Assembly (NCBI GenBank): GCA_947366645.1
Contig: CANBAX010000008.1
Location: forward strand, 1 to 16,561
DNA length: 16,561 nucleotides
Reading direction: 5' to 3'
Origin: an uncultured Clostridia bacterium
GTDB taxonomy: Bacteria > Bacillota > Clostridia > Christensenellales > UBA1242
A model generated the notes under the pieces. It had not been told where the DNA came from and did not search any database. It was given only the letters and a program-made list of their open reading frames with translations. This document shows, piece after piece, positions 1 through 6,469 of the stretch. Position numbers and translations under genes: made by a program. Positions within the stretch are counted from its first letter, which is position 1, and every line of letters begins with the position of its first letter.

Positions 1-20
1 TTATTTGGAGTTAATTATTT

Positions 21-475
21 TTACACCAGCCCCAATTCTTGTTTCGTTTTCCAACGCCATTGCCCAGTAGTTTTATCTTTTACTCGATAACTATCATAAA
101 TTGTGTCAGTATCTGCACCTAAGAACGCTTTTATTATCTCTGGCAACAATAGGTTAAAGAATAGTACAAGTACAACTGTAACAGCAACAGCGATAAGCAC
201 GGTAATTAGGTGTTTTTTTGCCTCATCACGCTTAGACTGGTCGTCTGCCTTTGCAAGCTGAATACCAAGGTAAATCGCATAAATTGCACCAGCTGCACCC
301 ACAAGCCCCATTATTATGTAAAGGACAATACTTACAGTGTCAAATATTTGTCCCATCCAAGTATAATCGGTGGTTATGTAATCAGGTGGTGCATTTGTTC
401 CAGTAGGCTTTTTAAAAATATCGCTCCATCCAGCTAATAAATTAGAAATTAAATTTAAATACCCCCCCCCGTCAT
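21..475 (-). CDS. VirB2/TrbC-like pilin subunit (Mbov_0395-like), start disrupted by G9 tract
   Basis: Small membrane protein of the type found as the major pilin-like subunit of conjugative type IV secretion systems in low-GC Gram-positives. Two strongly hydrophobic segments (about 30 residues after the Trp-Met-Gly at mid-protein, then a second of about 24) are separated by a short charged loop, AKADDQSKRDEAKKH, the usual layout of this family; family assignment is inference from this layout. The open frame reaches an ATG at 521, but that ATG lies upstream of a good promoter -10 and has no ribosome binding site. The expected start is ATG 475, with AAAGGAG eight bases before it. In the sequence as given that ATG reads MTGGGI and stops, because nine Gs (462-470) follow it; ten Gs would put it in frame with the full 151-residue product. 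No other type IV secretion genes are visible in the window. Confidence 0.6.
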
Positions 476-511
476 GTTTATTATCTCCTTTTATTTTTAT
501 TTCACAAAAAG

Positions 512-539
512 ATAATAGCATAAAAAAAATAAATCACAA
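512..539 (-). promoter_or_regulatory. Promoter of pilin-like gene
   Basis: On the minus strand TTGTGA (539-534), 16-base spacer, TATTAT (517-512). Predicted transcription start near 505, leaving about 30 bases of leader with AAAGGAG before ATG 475. The position excludes ATG 521 as a start. Confidence 0.5.
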
Positions 540-579
540 AATGATTTTTATTGATTACAAAAAAATATTAAATAATTTA

Positions 580-612
580 TAAAAAAATAAATCTCGCATT
601 TTTTCGAGATTT
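580..612 (-). terminator. Rho-independent terminator after small protein gene
   Basis: Perfect 8-bp stem (605-612 with 589-596), 8-base loop, then ATTTTTTT on the minus strand. It separates the 57-aa gene from the pilin-like gene, so the two are separate transcription units. Confidence 0.8.
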
Positions 613-656
613 TATTTTTATTTGCTTTTCCGAGTGGTGCCTCCCCAGTATCTGTC

Positions 657-830
657 CTAAAAAAGTCTTCCTGGACAAGTGTTTTGGCAGCAACCATTGT
701 TACCATTGTTATTGCCAAGTGCCAGCAACAATAGAAGCAAGAAATTAGTGTTTGTGTTCAAATTAGTGTCAGTAGATGACGCGAACACAGAAAGCAATAA
801 TACAAGCAAGATATCGTTTGAAAAATTCAT
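657..830 (-). CDS. Small hydrophobic Asn/Cys-rich protein, 57 aa
   Basis: Short gene supported by TGGAGG five bases before ATG 830, a clean frame and a terminator 45 bases after its stop. The product starts MNFSNDILLVLLLSVFASS, has a polar TDTNLNTNTN stretch, a second hydrophobic run FLLLLLLALG, and an Asn/Gly/Cys-rich tail GNNNGNNGCCQNTCPG. It could be one hairpin-like membrane protein or a secreted peptide with a signal-like first segment; the three Cys near the end (CC and C) could form disulphides or bind metal. I do not recognise the family, and no modification or export genes are adjacent. Reading past the TAG stop gives 12 more codons to a TAA that lies just before the terminator. Confidence 0.65.
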   Translation of the reverse strand: MNFSNDILLVLLLSVFASSTDTNLNTNTNFLLLLLLALGNNNGNNGCCQNTCPGRLF

Positions 831-930
831 GTAACCTCCATTCTACAAAAATCTTTTTTTTGCATCAAATTAAATAAATAAAAAACAATTTTTAATTTGA
901 TTTTCTCATTTGTAATCTGGCAAAATTAAG

Positions 931-960
931 TTGTTCACATTAGTATTTATGTAGTAAGAA
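931..960 (+). promoter_or_regulatory. Possible promoter of arsR-type gene, inside an inverted repeat
   Basis: TTGTTC (931-936), 18-base spacer, TAAGAA (955-960). It is enclosed by a 7-bp inverted repeat, gttcaca at 933-939 and tgtgaac at 968-974, which could be two half-sites for autoregulation. A weak promoter match. Confidence 0.3.
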
Positions 961-987
961 TAAATTGTGTGAACGCGGAGTGAAAAA

Positions 988-1323
988 ATGCAAAATAAAT
1001 TTTTATTATTAAGTGAAAGAAATAAGCGTGACGTACTTGGTGCATTGCCTACCGAGCAAGATATTTTGCGTCTTGCCGACTATTTTCAAAATTTTTCTGA
1101 TTCTACAAGGATAAAAATTTTATCCTGCCTTTCAATGATGGATATGTGTGTAAATGACCTGTCAAATGTTCTTGGAATAAATCAGACCACCATAAGTCAT
1201 CAATTAAAACAACTTAAAGACCAAAATCTTGTCACATATAAACGAGATGGAAAAATTCTTGTTTATACTCTTCGTGGTGAGCATGTAAACGATATGTTCA
1301 TGTATGCAATAAATGCAATTTAG
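988..1323 (+). CDS. ArsR/SmtB-family winged-helix regulator
   Basis: 111-residue DNA-binding repressor of the ArsR/SmtB type. Residues about 24-100 hold the winged helix: DSTRIKILSCL (helix before the fold), then CVNDLSNVLGINQTTISHQLKQLKDQNLV (recognition helix) and the wing KRDGKILVYTL. The classical helix-3 metal site ELCVCDL reads MCVNDL here, with a single Cys, and the helix-5 site keeps only His in GEHVND and lacks the C-terminal His residues. A standard As/Cd or Zn/Ni site is therefore not evident; it may sense another signal or use other ligands. GGAG lies seven bases before the ATG. It is transcribed toward a queH/lepB unit from which it is separated by 47 bases that hold another promoter. 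Confident of the family, not of the inducer. Confidence 0.88.
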   Translation: MQNKFLLLSERNKRDVLGALPTEQDILRLADYFQNFSDSTRIKILSCLSMMDMCVNDLSNVLGINQTTISHQLKQLKDQNLVTYKRDGKILVYTLRGEHVNDMFMYAINAI

Positions 1324-1324
1324 G

Positions 1325-1363
1325 TTGACAAAATCTCTTTGCCGTGGCATACTTATGCCATGG
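1325..1363 (+). promoter_or_regulatory. Promoter with palindrome over the -10, before the 153-aa gene/queH/lepB
   Basis: TTGACA (1325-1330), 17-base spacer, CATACT (1348-1353). A 10-bp inverted repeat, ccgtggcata (1342-1351) with tatgccatgg (1354-1363, one G-T mismatch), covers the -10 and runs into the ribosome binding site of the next gene. That position fits an operator; if transcription starts further upstream the same repeat would form a hairpin over the ribosome binding site. Confidence 0.5.
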
Positions 1364-1370
1364 AGAAGAA

Positions 1371-1832
1371 ATGAAAAGAGTAATACAAACTTTAAATGAA
1401 ATGAGTTTTGTTTTGCCTGAAGGTTGGCAACTTACACAAGATGTGTATAGTTTGCCTAACGGGCAGGGAATGACAAATAAAGAGAATTACCTTTCAGTAA
1501 AAGGCGAGGTAATTTCGCTTTTTGAAGTGCATCGTGAGCCTGACGAATTTTTTGAATACTATGATAATTTCATGAAGAAAATCGAACTTTTGTCCCAAAA
1601 ATACACCTTGGCTAGCAAATCAAAGATGAAACTCGGTGAATTTATATTCCCAACCTATATATTAAAAGATTTGGAAAATAAGTTTTACACTATGCAGGTA
1701 TTTGTAAATTGTGGCGACTGTCTTGCGTGTTTTATGATAAAACTGGAAGAGTATCAAGAAAACATCAATGACTTAATAAAACGAAACCATATATTAAGCG
1801 AGCTTGTCAAACTCCTTAGGACGGTGCAATGA
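1371..1832 (+). CDS. Conserved-type hypothetical protein, 153 aa
   Basis: Soluble protein of unknown function, MKRVIQTLNEMSFVLPEGWQ onward, acidic, with no signal peptide and no transmembrane stretch. The opening, a short helix then LPEGW and DVYSLPNGQGM, recalls the start of DcrB/PsbP-like (DUF1795) folds, but this is only a suggestion. One CGDCLAC stretch (three Cys in seven residues) near residue 115 could be redox or metal related. The frame is open from a GTG at 1344, but ATG 1371 is chosen because GGAG lies five bases before it and the GTG sits inside the palindrome. Its stop overlaps the queH start (ATGA at 1829-1832), so the two are translationally coupled. Confidence 0.75.
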   Translation: MKRVIQTLNEMSFVLPEGWQLTQDVYSLPNGQGMTNKENYLSVKGEVISLFEVHREPDEFFEYYDNFMKKIELLSQKYTLASKSKMKLGEFIFPTYILKDLENKFYTMQVFVNCGDCLACFMIKLEEYQENINDLIKRNHILSELVKLLRTVQ

Positions 1833-2359
1833 AAAAGTTATTATTACATAGTTGCTGTGGGCCTTGTAGCACCCATGTTATTAATGTCCTGAAAGAAGAT
1901 TATGATATTACGATAGTTTATTATAATCCTAATATAGATACTATTGAGGAATTTAATCATCGCTTAAGCGAGCAAAAGCGTTTTTGTGAAAATGTAGGTG
2001 TTAAAGTAATAGAGGTGCCATATTCACCTGAGGAATTTCTTGACGTTACCAAAGGGCTTGAAAATGAACCTGAAGGCGGAGCGAGATGTGCAGTATGCTT
2101 CAAGCTAAGACTTGATAAAACAGCATCACTTGCCAAAGAACTAGGGTTTGATGCGTTTGCAACAACACTTACCGTAAGTCCACATAAAAATAGCTTGGTA
2201 ATTAATAGTATAGGCAAAACGGTGGAAGCAAATAAAAGGATAGAGTTTATTGACGGTAATTTCAAAAAACAAGATGGCTACAAAAAAAGTATAGAACTTT
2301 CAAAACAATATAATTTATATAGGCAGAATTATTGCGGTTGTAAGTTTTCAAAGAGATAG
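1829..2359 (+). CDS. queH: Epoxyqueuosine reductase QueH
   Basis: Catalyses the last step of tRNA queuosine modification, reducing epoxyqueuosine to queuosine in the anticodon of GUN tRNAs; QueH is the non-B12 alternative to QueG. All family signatures are visible in 176 residues: HSCCGPCST at 7-15 (Cys 9, 10, 13), GARCAVCFKLRL at 85-94 (Cys 87, 90), TTLTVSPHKN at 112-121 and YCGC at 168-171; these cysteines hold an Fe-S cluster and metal site in characterised members. Full length for the family. ATG 1829 overlaps the preceding stop, and its binding site TTAGGA is within that gene. No other queuosine biosynthesis genes (queA, tgt) are in the window; many anaerobes salvage precursors. Confidence 0.95.
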   Translation: MKKLLLHSCCGPCSTHVINVLKEDYDITIVYYNPNIDTIEEFNHRLSEQKRFCENVGVKVIEVPYSPEEFLDVTKGLENEPEGGARCAVCFKLRLDKTASLAKELGFDAFATTLTVSPHKNSLVINSIGKTVEANKRIEFIDGNFKKQDGYKKSIELSKQYNLYRQNYCGCKFSKR

Positions 2360-2368
2360 GAGAAAAGA

Positions 2369-3151
2369 ATGGACTTTCCAACATTTAATGGCGAAACAAG
2401 AAATGAAAAGGTACAAAAAAGTGTTTTATATCGTATTTTTGCTTCCTTTTTTATACTGCTATTGTTGTTAGTTGCAGGTAGACTTTATTTTTATTTTAAT
2501 TATAAGTACTATCCTGTGCAAGGACGAAGTATGCAACCCACTATTAATAAAGACCCTTTCGTAGCTAGTAATGGAGATGTGCTTCAAGATGGCGTTTTTG
2601 TTCAAAGAACACAAGATATCAAATTAAATGATATTATAATAATAAAATTACCTGTATTTAAAAATACAATAATCAAGCGGGTTATAGCGTTAGAGGGCGA
2701 TAAAATTAGCATTGCAAAACATGGAGATTTAAATGGCGAGTATCGTCTTTCTGTGATAAGAAAGGGCAGTGATAAAGTCGAAAGATTAAATGAAACCTAT
2801 ATAAAAAGTTATATCGAATGGACAACAATGGAGTATCAAACCTATCAAGGCATGAATTATCAGAAGGATTTTTATAACAACTATTTAAAATCTGGAGAAT
2901 ACACAATGGTAGAAGGTCAACTATTCTATACATTAAAAAAAGACGAGGTGTTTTTCATGGGTGATAATCGTGCAAATAGCACCGATGCACGGGTACTTGG
3001 TCCATGTAAAATTAATCAGGTGGTGGGTGTAGTAAGAGAATATATTTGGAATGCCTATTCGCTTTTAAAGGAAAATAAACTCGAATTAGAGAAAATAAAG
3101 GTAATTGGCTCCTACTTTTTAAATGAAATCAATGAATATTTTGCGTGGTAA
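2369..3151 (+). CDS. lepB: Signal peptidase I
   Basis: Type I signal peptidase, cutting signal peptides from exported proteins at the outer face of the cytoplasmic membrane. One N-terminal transmembrane anchor (about residues 21-43), then GRSMQPTI with nucleophile Ser54, the general base in KRVIALEGD (Lys103) and box E GDNRANSTDAR at 198-208. A family S26 enzyme. At 260 residues it is longer than the shortest Bacillus Sip proteins: an insertion between the Lys box and box E (about 120-185, rich in Tyr and charged residues) and a tail of about 35 residues after the last conserved strand account for this. AGGAG lies six bases before ATG 2369, overlapping the queH stop, so it is cotranscribed with queH. 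It is followed by a new promoter for HU. Confidence 0.95.
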   Translation: MDFPTFNGETRNEKVQKSVLYRIFASFFILLLLLVAGRLYFYFNYKYYPVQGRSMQPTINKDPFVASNGDVLQDGVFVQRTQDIKLNDIIIIKLPVFKNTIIKRVIALEGDKISIAKHGDLNGEYRLSVIRKGSDKVERLNETYIKSYIEWTTMEYQTYQGMNYQKDFYNNYLKSGEYTMVEGQLFYTLKKDEVFFMGDNRANSTDARVLGPCKINQVVGVVREYIWNAYSLLKENKLELEKIKVIGSYFLNEINEYFAW

Positions 3152-3158
3152 GGTAAAT

Positions 3159-3186
3159 TTGTTTGGAAATATGGAAACAATATGAT
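3159..3186 (+). promoter_or_regulatory. Promoter of HU gene
   Basis: TTGTTT (3159-3164), 16-base spacer, TATGAT (3181-3186), giving a leader of about 40 bases that contains a small ggc/gcc hairpin before the AAAGGAG site. Confidence 0.55.
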
Positions 3187-3233
3187 ATCATAGGCTAAGG
3201 CAAAAGCCCAGTTCATTAAAAGGAGATTAAAGA

Positions 3234-3506
3234 ATGAATAAAGCAGAGTTTATCAAAGCGTTCGCTGATAAAGCAAATTTCACACAAAAAGATGCAGGAA
3301 TTGCTTTTGACGCAATGGCAGCAACCATCGCTGACACACTTAAAAAAGGAGAGAAAATCCAAATAGCTGGCTTCGGAACTTTTGAAGTGAAGAAAAGAGC
3401 GGCAAGGGAGGGTATTAACCCACTTACAAAACAAAAAGTAAAAATCAAGGCTTGTAAGGTGCCATCATTCAAATTTGGTAACAGTTTTAAAGATATGTTA
3501 AATTAA
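3234..3506 (+). CDS. hup: DNA-binding protein HU
   Basis: Nucleoid-associated histone-like protein; dimers bend and compact DNA. 90 residues, the standard length. The opening NKAEFIKAFADKA and the signature GFGTFEVKKRAAREGINPLT at about 46-65, which forms the DNA-gripping beta arm with the conserved Asn-Pro wedge (NP at 62-63), are intact, followed by KVPSFKFGNSFKDML. AAAGGAG precedes ATG 3234. It has its own promoter and terminator, so it is a single-gene unit, as is common for hup. Confidence 0.97.
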   Translation: MNKAEFIKAFADKANFTQKDAGIAFDAMAATIADTLKKGEKIQIAGFGTFEVKKRAAREGINPLTKQKVKIKACKVPSFKFGNSFKDMLN

Positions 3507-3536
3507 AAAAACAACCCTTTACGGGTTGTTTTTTTG
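3505..3536. terminator. Bidirectional terminator between HU and rubrerythrin
   Basis: Stem acaaccc/gggttgt (3511-3517 with 3523-3529) flanked by seven As on the left and seven Ts on the right, so it works for both converging genes. Confidence 0.85.
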
Positions 3537-3539
3537 TGG

Positions 3540-4124
3540 TTAATTATAATATTTAATCATAACGTAGCCCTGTGGGTAAGTACAAAGAGGGCAGGTTTTC
3601 CATGCTTCTTTACTTTCCGCCTCGTGGCCGCAATTAGAACAAGTCCACTTTATCTTTTCTGTATTTCTATAAAGTTTGTTAGCTTTATAAAGGTTTGCAA
3701 GTGTTTGCAGTTTAATAAAATGGACGTTTTCCACCTCTGCAATTAAAAGAAGGGCTTTGGCAATTTCTGAAAAGCCCTCATCTTTTGCCACTTTGGCGAA
3801 GTGAGGATAGATATTTTTTGCCTCATATTCTTCAATTTGGGCAGCAGTGTGAAGACTTTGGTTCAGGGCGGGTGGCTCAAAAGGGTATCCAGCCTCAATA
3901 GGTACATTATCCTCTTTGCCTTGGCAGTTTTCTAGCATAAGGGTATATAGCCTTGAAGCATGAGCCATTTCATTCTTGGCTAACATTTTTAATTGGTCTG
4001 AAATAAAAGAAAACCCCTCACTCACTGCTGCTTTAGCCATAAATTGATATCTTGCTCCGTCTTGACATTCTGCGGCAAATGCTCGTGCTAAATTTTCTTT
4101 TGTTTTACTTTTATTAAAATCCAT
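3540..4124 (-). CDS. rbr: Rubrerythrin
   Basis: Non-haem di-iron peroxidase that reduces hydrogen peroxide using electrons passed through its rubredoxin-like domain, typical of strict anaerobes. The N-terminal four-helix bundle (about 1-145) shows the iron ligand pattern: Glu19 in AAECQDGARY, E52-x2-H55 (NEMAH), Glu98/Glu101 (EEYEAKN), and E132-x2-H135 (ENVH). The C-terminal rubredoxin domain (158-194) has C162-x2-C165 and C178-x2-C181. 194 residues is normal for the family. A strong site, AAGGAGGA, precedes ATG 4124. It stands alone, convergent with HU, and I saw no convincing PerR-type operator or consensus promoter upstream. Confidence 0.95.
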   Translation of the reverse strand: MDFNKSKTKENLARAFAAECQDGARYQFMAKAAVSEGFSFISDQLKMLAKNEMAHASRLYTLMLENCQGKEDNVPIEAGYPFEPPALNQSLHTAAQIEEYEAKNIYPHFAKVAKDEGFSEIAKALLLIAEVENVHFIKLQTLANLYKANKLYRNTEKIKWTCSNCGHEAESKEAWKTCPLCTYPQGYVMIKYYN

Positions 4125-4172
4125 ATTTCCTCCTTATACTAATCCTTGACATAAAAAAAGATAGTTAAACAT

Positions 4173-4201
4173 TTGTTTTTTTTGGAAAATTTATGTAAAC
4201 T
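4173..4201 (+). promoter_or_regulatory. Promoter of the 241-aa gene
   Basis: TTGTTT (4173-4178), 17-base spacer, TAAACT (4196-4201), then AGAGG at 4212-4216 and ATG 4222. Confidence 0.45.
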
Positions 4202-4221
4202 AAAATTAAATAGAGGTGTTT

Positions 4222-4947
4222 ATGAAAGGGAACGAACAAGTTCAAGCGGAACAATTTAAAAAGGCACATTATTTTTTTATAGGCAATGACCATAAAAAGA
4301 TAATAGATAAATTAAATAAAAATATGCCGTATCATAGAATTGCCTATGAAAGAGAGTTTAATGGTAGGGAAATCATATATGATGTGAAAAGCAATATGCT
4401 TTCAAAAGCAGGGATAGTTATAAGTAAGCAGTATGAAGAGGGGCAGTATTTTTTCAAGGTAAGAAAAATAAGTGCGCTTACTGACGGTTTCAGACGTCCA
4501 AGCCAAAAATTTAAACTAGGAGAGTGCGAGGGTACCGAAACTCCAAAAGATTTCCCAACCCAAATAGCAAATGCAATAAGCAATGCCTTTTCAAACGCAT
4601 TTACAATTGACCTTGTTTCAGTTGTTAGGCAAACTGTACCTAAGATAGAGATAGTAGTAACAGGTAGTAGATATAAGGTCATATGTGGAAACGGCTATAA
4701 CTGCGGATTAATGTATGAAACAGCAGTATATAAAGACGTAGAAACAAATAAAAAGGTAAAGCGTAATGGTTTTACACTTCATCTTCCTAAAGGAGAGAGG
4801 TATGAAAAAGATAATAAAATAGTTATGGACTATATTGAGCATTACTGTAAAGAATTGGTAAATTATCAAGAAAGCAGGTTTGAGATAGCAGATAGGCTTT
4901 TGCACCCAAAACCTTTTGTCAATGAAGAAAAAATGGAAGAGGAATAA
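4222..4947 (+). CDS. Uncharacterised protein, possibly CYTH-like
   Basis: 241-residue cytosolic protein of unknown function. Residues about 42-82, EREFNGREIIYDVKSNMLSK followed by AGIVISKQYEEGQYFFKVRK, resemble the strand pattern of CYTH/triphosphate tunnel enzymes (a Y-D element followed by L..AGI and alternating charged strand residues). The defining N-terminal ExExK motif is not seen, so if it is related it is divergent and maybe non-catalytic. The middle (about 95-120) contains an Ala/Asn/Phe-rich amphipathic run, and the tail is acidic (EEKMEEE). The frame is open from GTG 4216, but ATG 4222 is preferred because AGAGG lies five bases before it. It has its own promoter and terminator. Low confidence in any function. 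Confidence 0.7.
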   Translation: MKGNEQVQAEQFKKAHYFFIGNDHKKIIDKLNKNMPYHRIAYEREFNGREIIYDVKSNMLSKAGIVISKQYEEGQYFFKVRKISALTDGFRRPSQKFKLGECEGTETPKDFPTQIANAISNAFSNAFTIDLVSVVRQTVPKIEIVVTGSRYKVICGNGYNCGLMYETAVYKDVETNKKVKRNGFTLHLPKGERYEKDNKIVMDYIEHYCKELVNYQESRFEIADRLLHPKPFVNEEKMEEE

Positions 4948-4950
4948 AAA

Positions 4951-4973
4951 GAAGGCAAATGTCTTCTTTTTTT
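4951..4973 (+). terminator. Rho-independent terminator
   Basis: Stem gaaggc/gtcttc (one G-T pair) with a 4-base loop followed by seven Ts, starting four bases after the stop of the preceding gene. Confidence 0.8.
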
Positions 4974-5007
4974 CATAGTCTTTATACAACTCGCATAGTT
5001 TAAAATA

Positions 5008-6453
5008 GTGAAGAATAAAGACAGGCTACCATTTTATACAAAATTGTGTTACGGGGCGGGTTGTTTAGGGTATGGTTGTATGGGAAATACCCTATCCAAC
5101 TTTATTATGTTTTTTGGTACAAGCATAATGGGAATCTCTGGTACTCTTGTAGGAATTGCGGTGGCTATTGCGTCACTTTGGGACGGCTTAAGTGACCCTT
5201 TTGTAGGATATTTATCGGATAATACAAGAAATAAATTCTTTGGCAGACGCCTTGGATATATGTTTTTTGGAAGCTTTGCGATAGCACTTTTAAATATTTT
5301 AATCTGGACCATGCCGTCATCTTTAAGTGAAGCAGGTAAATTTGTGTGGCTTCTTTTTTCAATGCTTGCCATTGAAAGTGCAAACACATTCTTTGGCACC
5401 CCATATTCTGCACTGGGTATTGATTTAGCACCCGATTATAACGAGCAAAATAAGGTACAAAGTTATAAAACCACATTCAGTATTGTTGCAATGATTTTGC
5501 CAAGTATATTTGTTTATCTATTTATGCCATCTATTTCCATAGGCATACAAACTGAGTTTAGTCAAGAGGGGTATATAAATATAGCCTATGTCAATTCGGC
5601 GCTTGTGCTTTTAAGTAGCAGTATTGTTGTTTGGGGTTGCTTAAAACAGGTGCAAAAAAGAAATAACGTATACCTTCTTTCCTTTAAGAAAGAAAAATTC
5701 AGTTTAGGGAAACTATTATCTGGCTATTTGGAAGTACTGAAAAAAAGGGATTTTAGGGCGGTAATTTTAGGATACTCAATGGCGCTTATCGCTTCAGCAT
5801 TTTTGACAGGGGTGGGAATGCACCTTTTCACTTATTGCTATCATTTTTCAAGTACACAAATTTCAATTTTGCTTATTGCGCTGTTCGGGGGAGCAATAAT
5901 TTCCCAGCCTCTTTGGCTTAAAGTTTCAAAAAGATTAGATAAAAAGAAGGCTCTAATAATCTCACTATCCTTAATTGTGTGTGGCATAGCATTTACCACC
6001 TTGACCTTTCTTTTCAGAACTTTTATCACTCCCGACAAAATGTTTTATCTAGTGCTTCCATGTATAATATTCTGTGGTATGGGTGCAGGGGCAATGTACT
6101 CTCTTCCAATGTCTATGTACGCAGATGTGGTTACGCTAGAAATATATAAAACAGGCAAAAATAACGCAGGCGCGTATTCAGGCTTTTTCACCTTCACCTA
6201 CAACCTTGCAAATTCAATAGCACTACTGATTATGGGATTCTTACTAGACCTTATTAAGTTTGACTCTTCTCAACCCGTGCAGGCAATGTCGGTACAAAAT
6301 GGTTTGGGTATAATAGTCTTTTGCGGCTGCTCAATAGCGCTTGCATTTTCTATAATTCTATTTTCAAATTATTCGGTAAAACGCAGTGACGTGTTAAAAA
6401 TACAACTTATGTTAAATAGAGAAAATAAAAAGTCACAAACTGCAAATAAATAA
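5008..6453 (+). CDS. GPH-family sugar:cation symporter (MFS_2)
   Basis: 481-residue inner-membrane transporter with about 12 hydrophobic segments, of the glycoside-pentoside-hexuronide:cation symporter family (MelB/XylP relatives), moving a sugar or glycoside with Na+ or H+. Family features: the N-terminus LPFYTKLCYGAGCLGYG, and the loop WDGLSDPFVGYLSDNTR near residue 58 with FGRR just after it, matching the family's D-x2-SDP and R-(R/K)-x motifs used for cation coupling. Substrate cannot be told; no glycosidase or sugar kinase is adjacent. The start is GTG 5008, which gives the canonical family N-terminus, but no Shine-Dalgarno site is visible before it. A lipoprotein gene follows after 16 bases and is probably cotranscribed. 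Confidence 0.85.
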   Translation: MKNKDRLPFYTKLCYGAGCLGYGCMGNTLSNFIMFFGTSIMGISGTLVGIAVAIASLWDGLSDPFVGYLSDNTRNKFFGRRLGYMFFGSFAIALLNILIWTMPSSLSEAGKFVWLLFSMLAIESANTFFGTPYSALGIDLAPDYNEQNKVQSYKTTFSIVAMILPSIFVYLFMPSISIGIQTEFSQEGYINIAYVNSALVLLSSSIVVWGCLKQVQKRNNVYLLSFKKEKFSLGKLLSGYLEVLKKRDFRAVILGYSMALIASAFLTGVGMHLFTYCYHFSSTQISILLIALFGGAIISQPLWLKVSKRLDKKKALIISLSLIVCGIAFTTLTFLFRTFITPDKMFYLVLPCIIFCGMGAGAMYSLPMSMYADVVTLEIYKTGKNNAGAYSGFFTFTYNLANSIALLIMGFLLDLIKFDSSQPVQAMSVQNGLGIIVFCGCSIALAFSIILFSNYSVKRSDVLKIQLMLNRENKKSQTANK

Positions 6454-6469
6454 GATAGGGAGTTATCAA

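Noticed and set aside
476..521. Pilin-like gene starting at ATG 521
   Set aside because: No ribosome binding site; the ATG is upstream of the -10 box, and the best ribosome binding site lies inside this stretch.
840..868. TTGATG-N17-TAGAAT as a promoter for the 57-aa gene
   Set aside because: Spacing is perfect, but the -10 abuts the GGAGG site, so the transcript would start after the ribosome binding site.
1344..1370. GTG 1344 as start of the 153-aa gene
   Set aside because: It lies within the palindrome and upstream of the predicted transcript start, while ATG 1371 has GGAG at a good distance.
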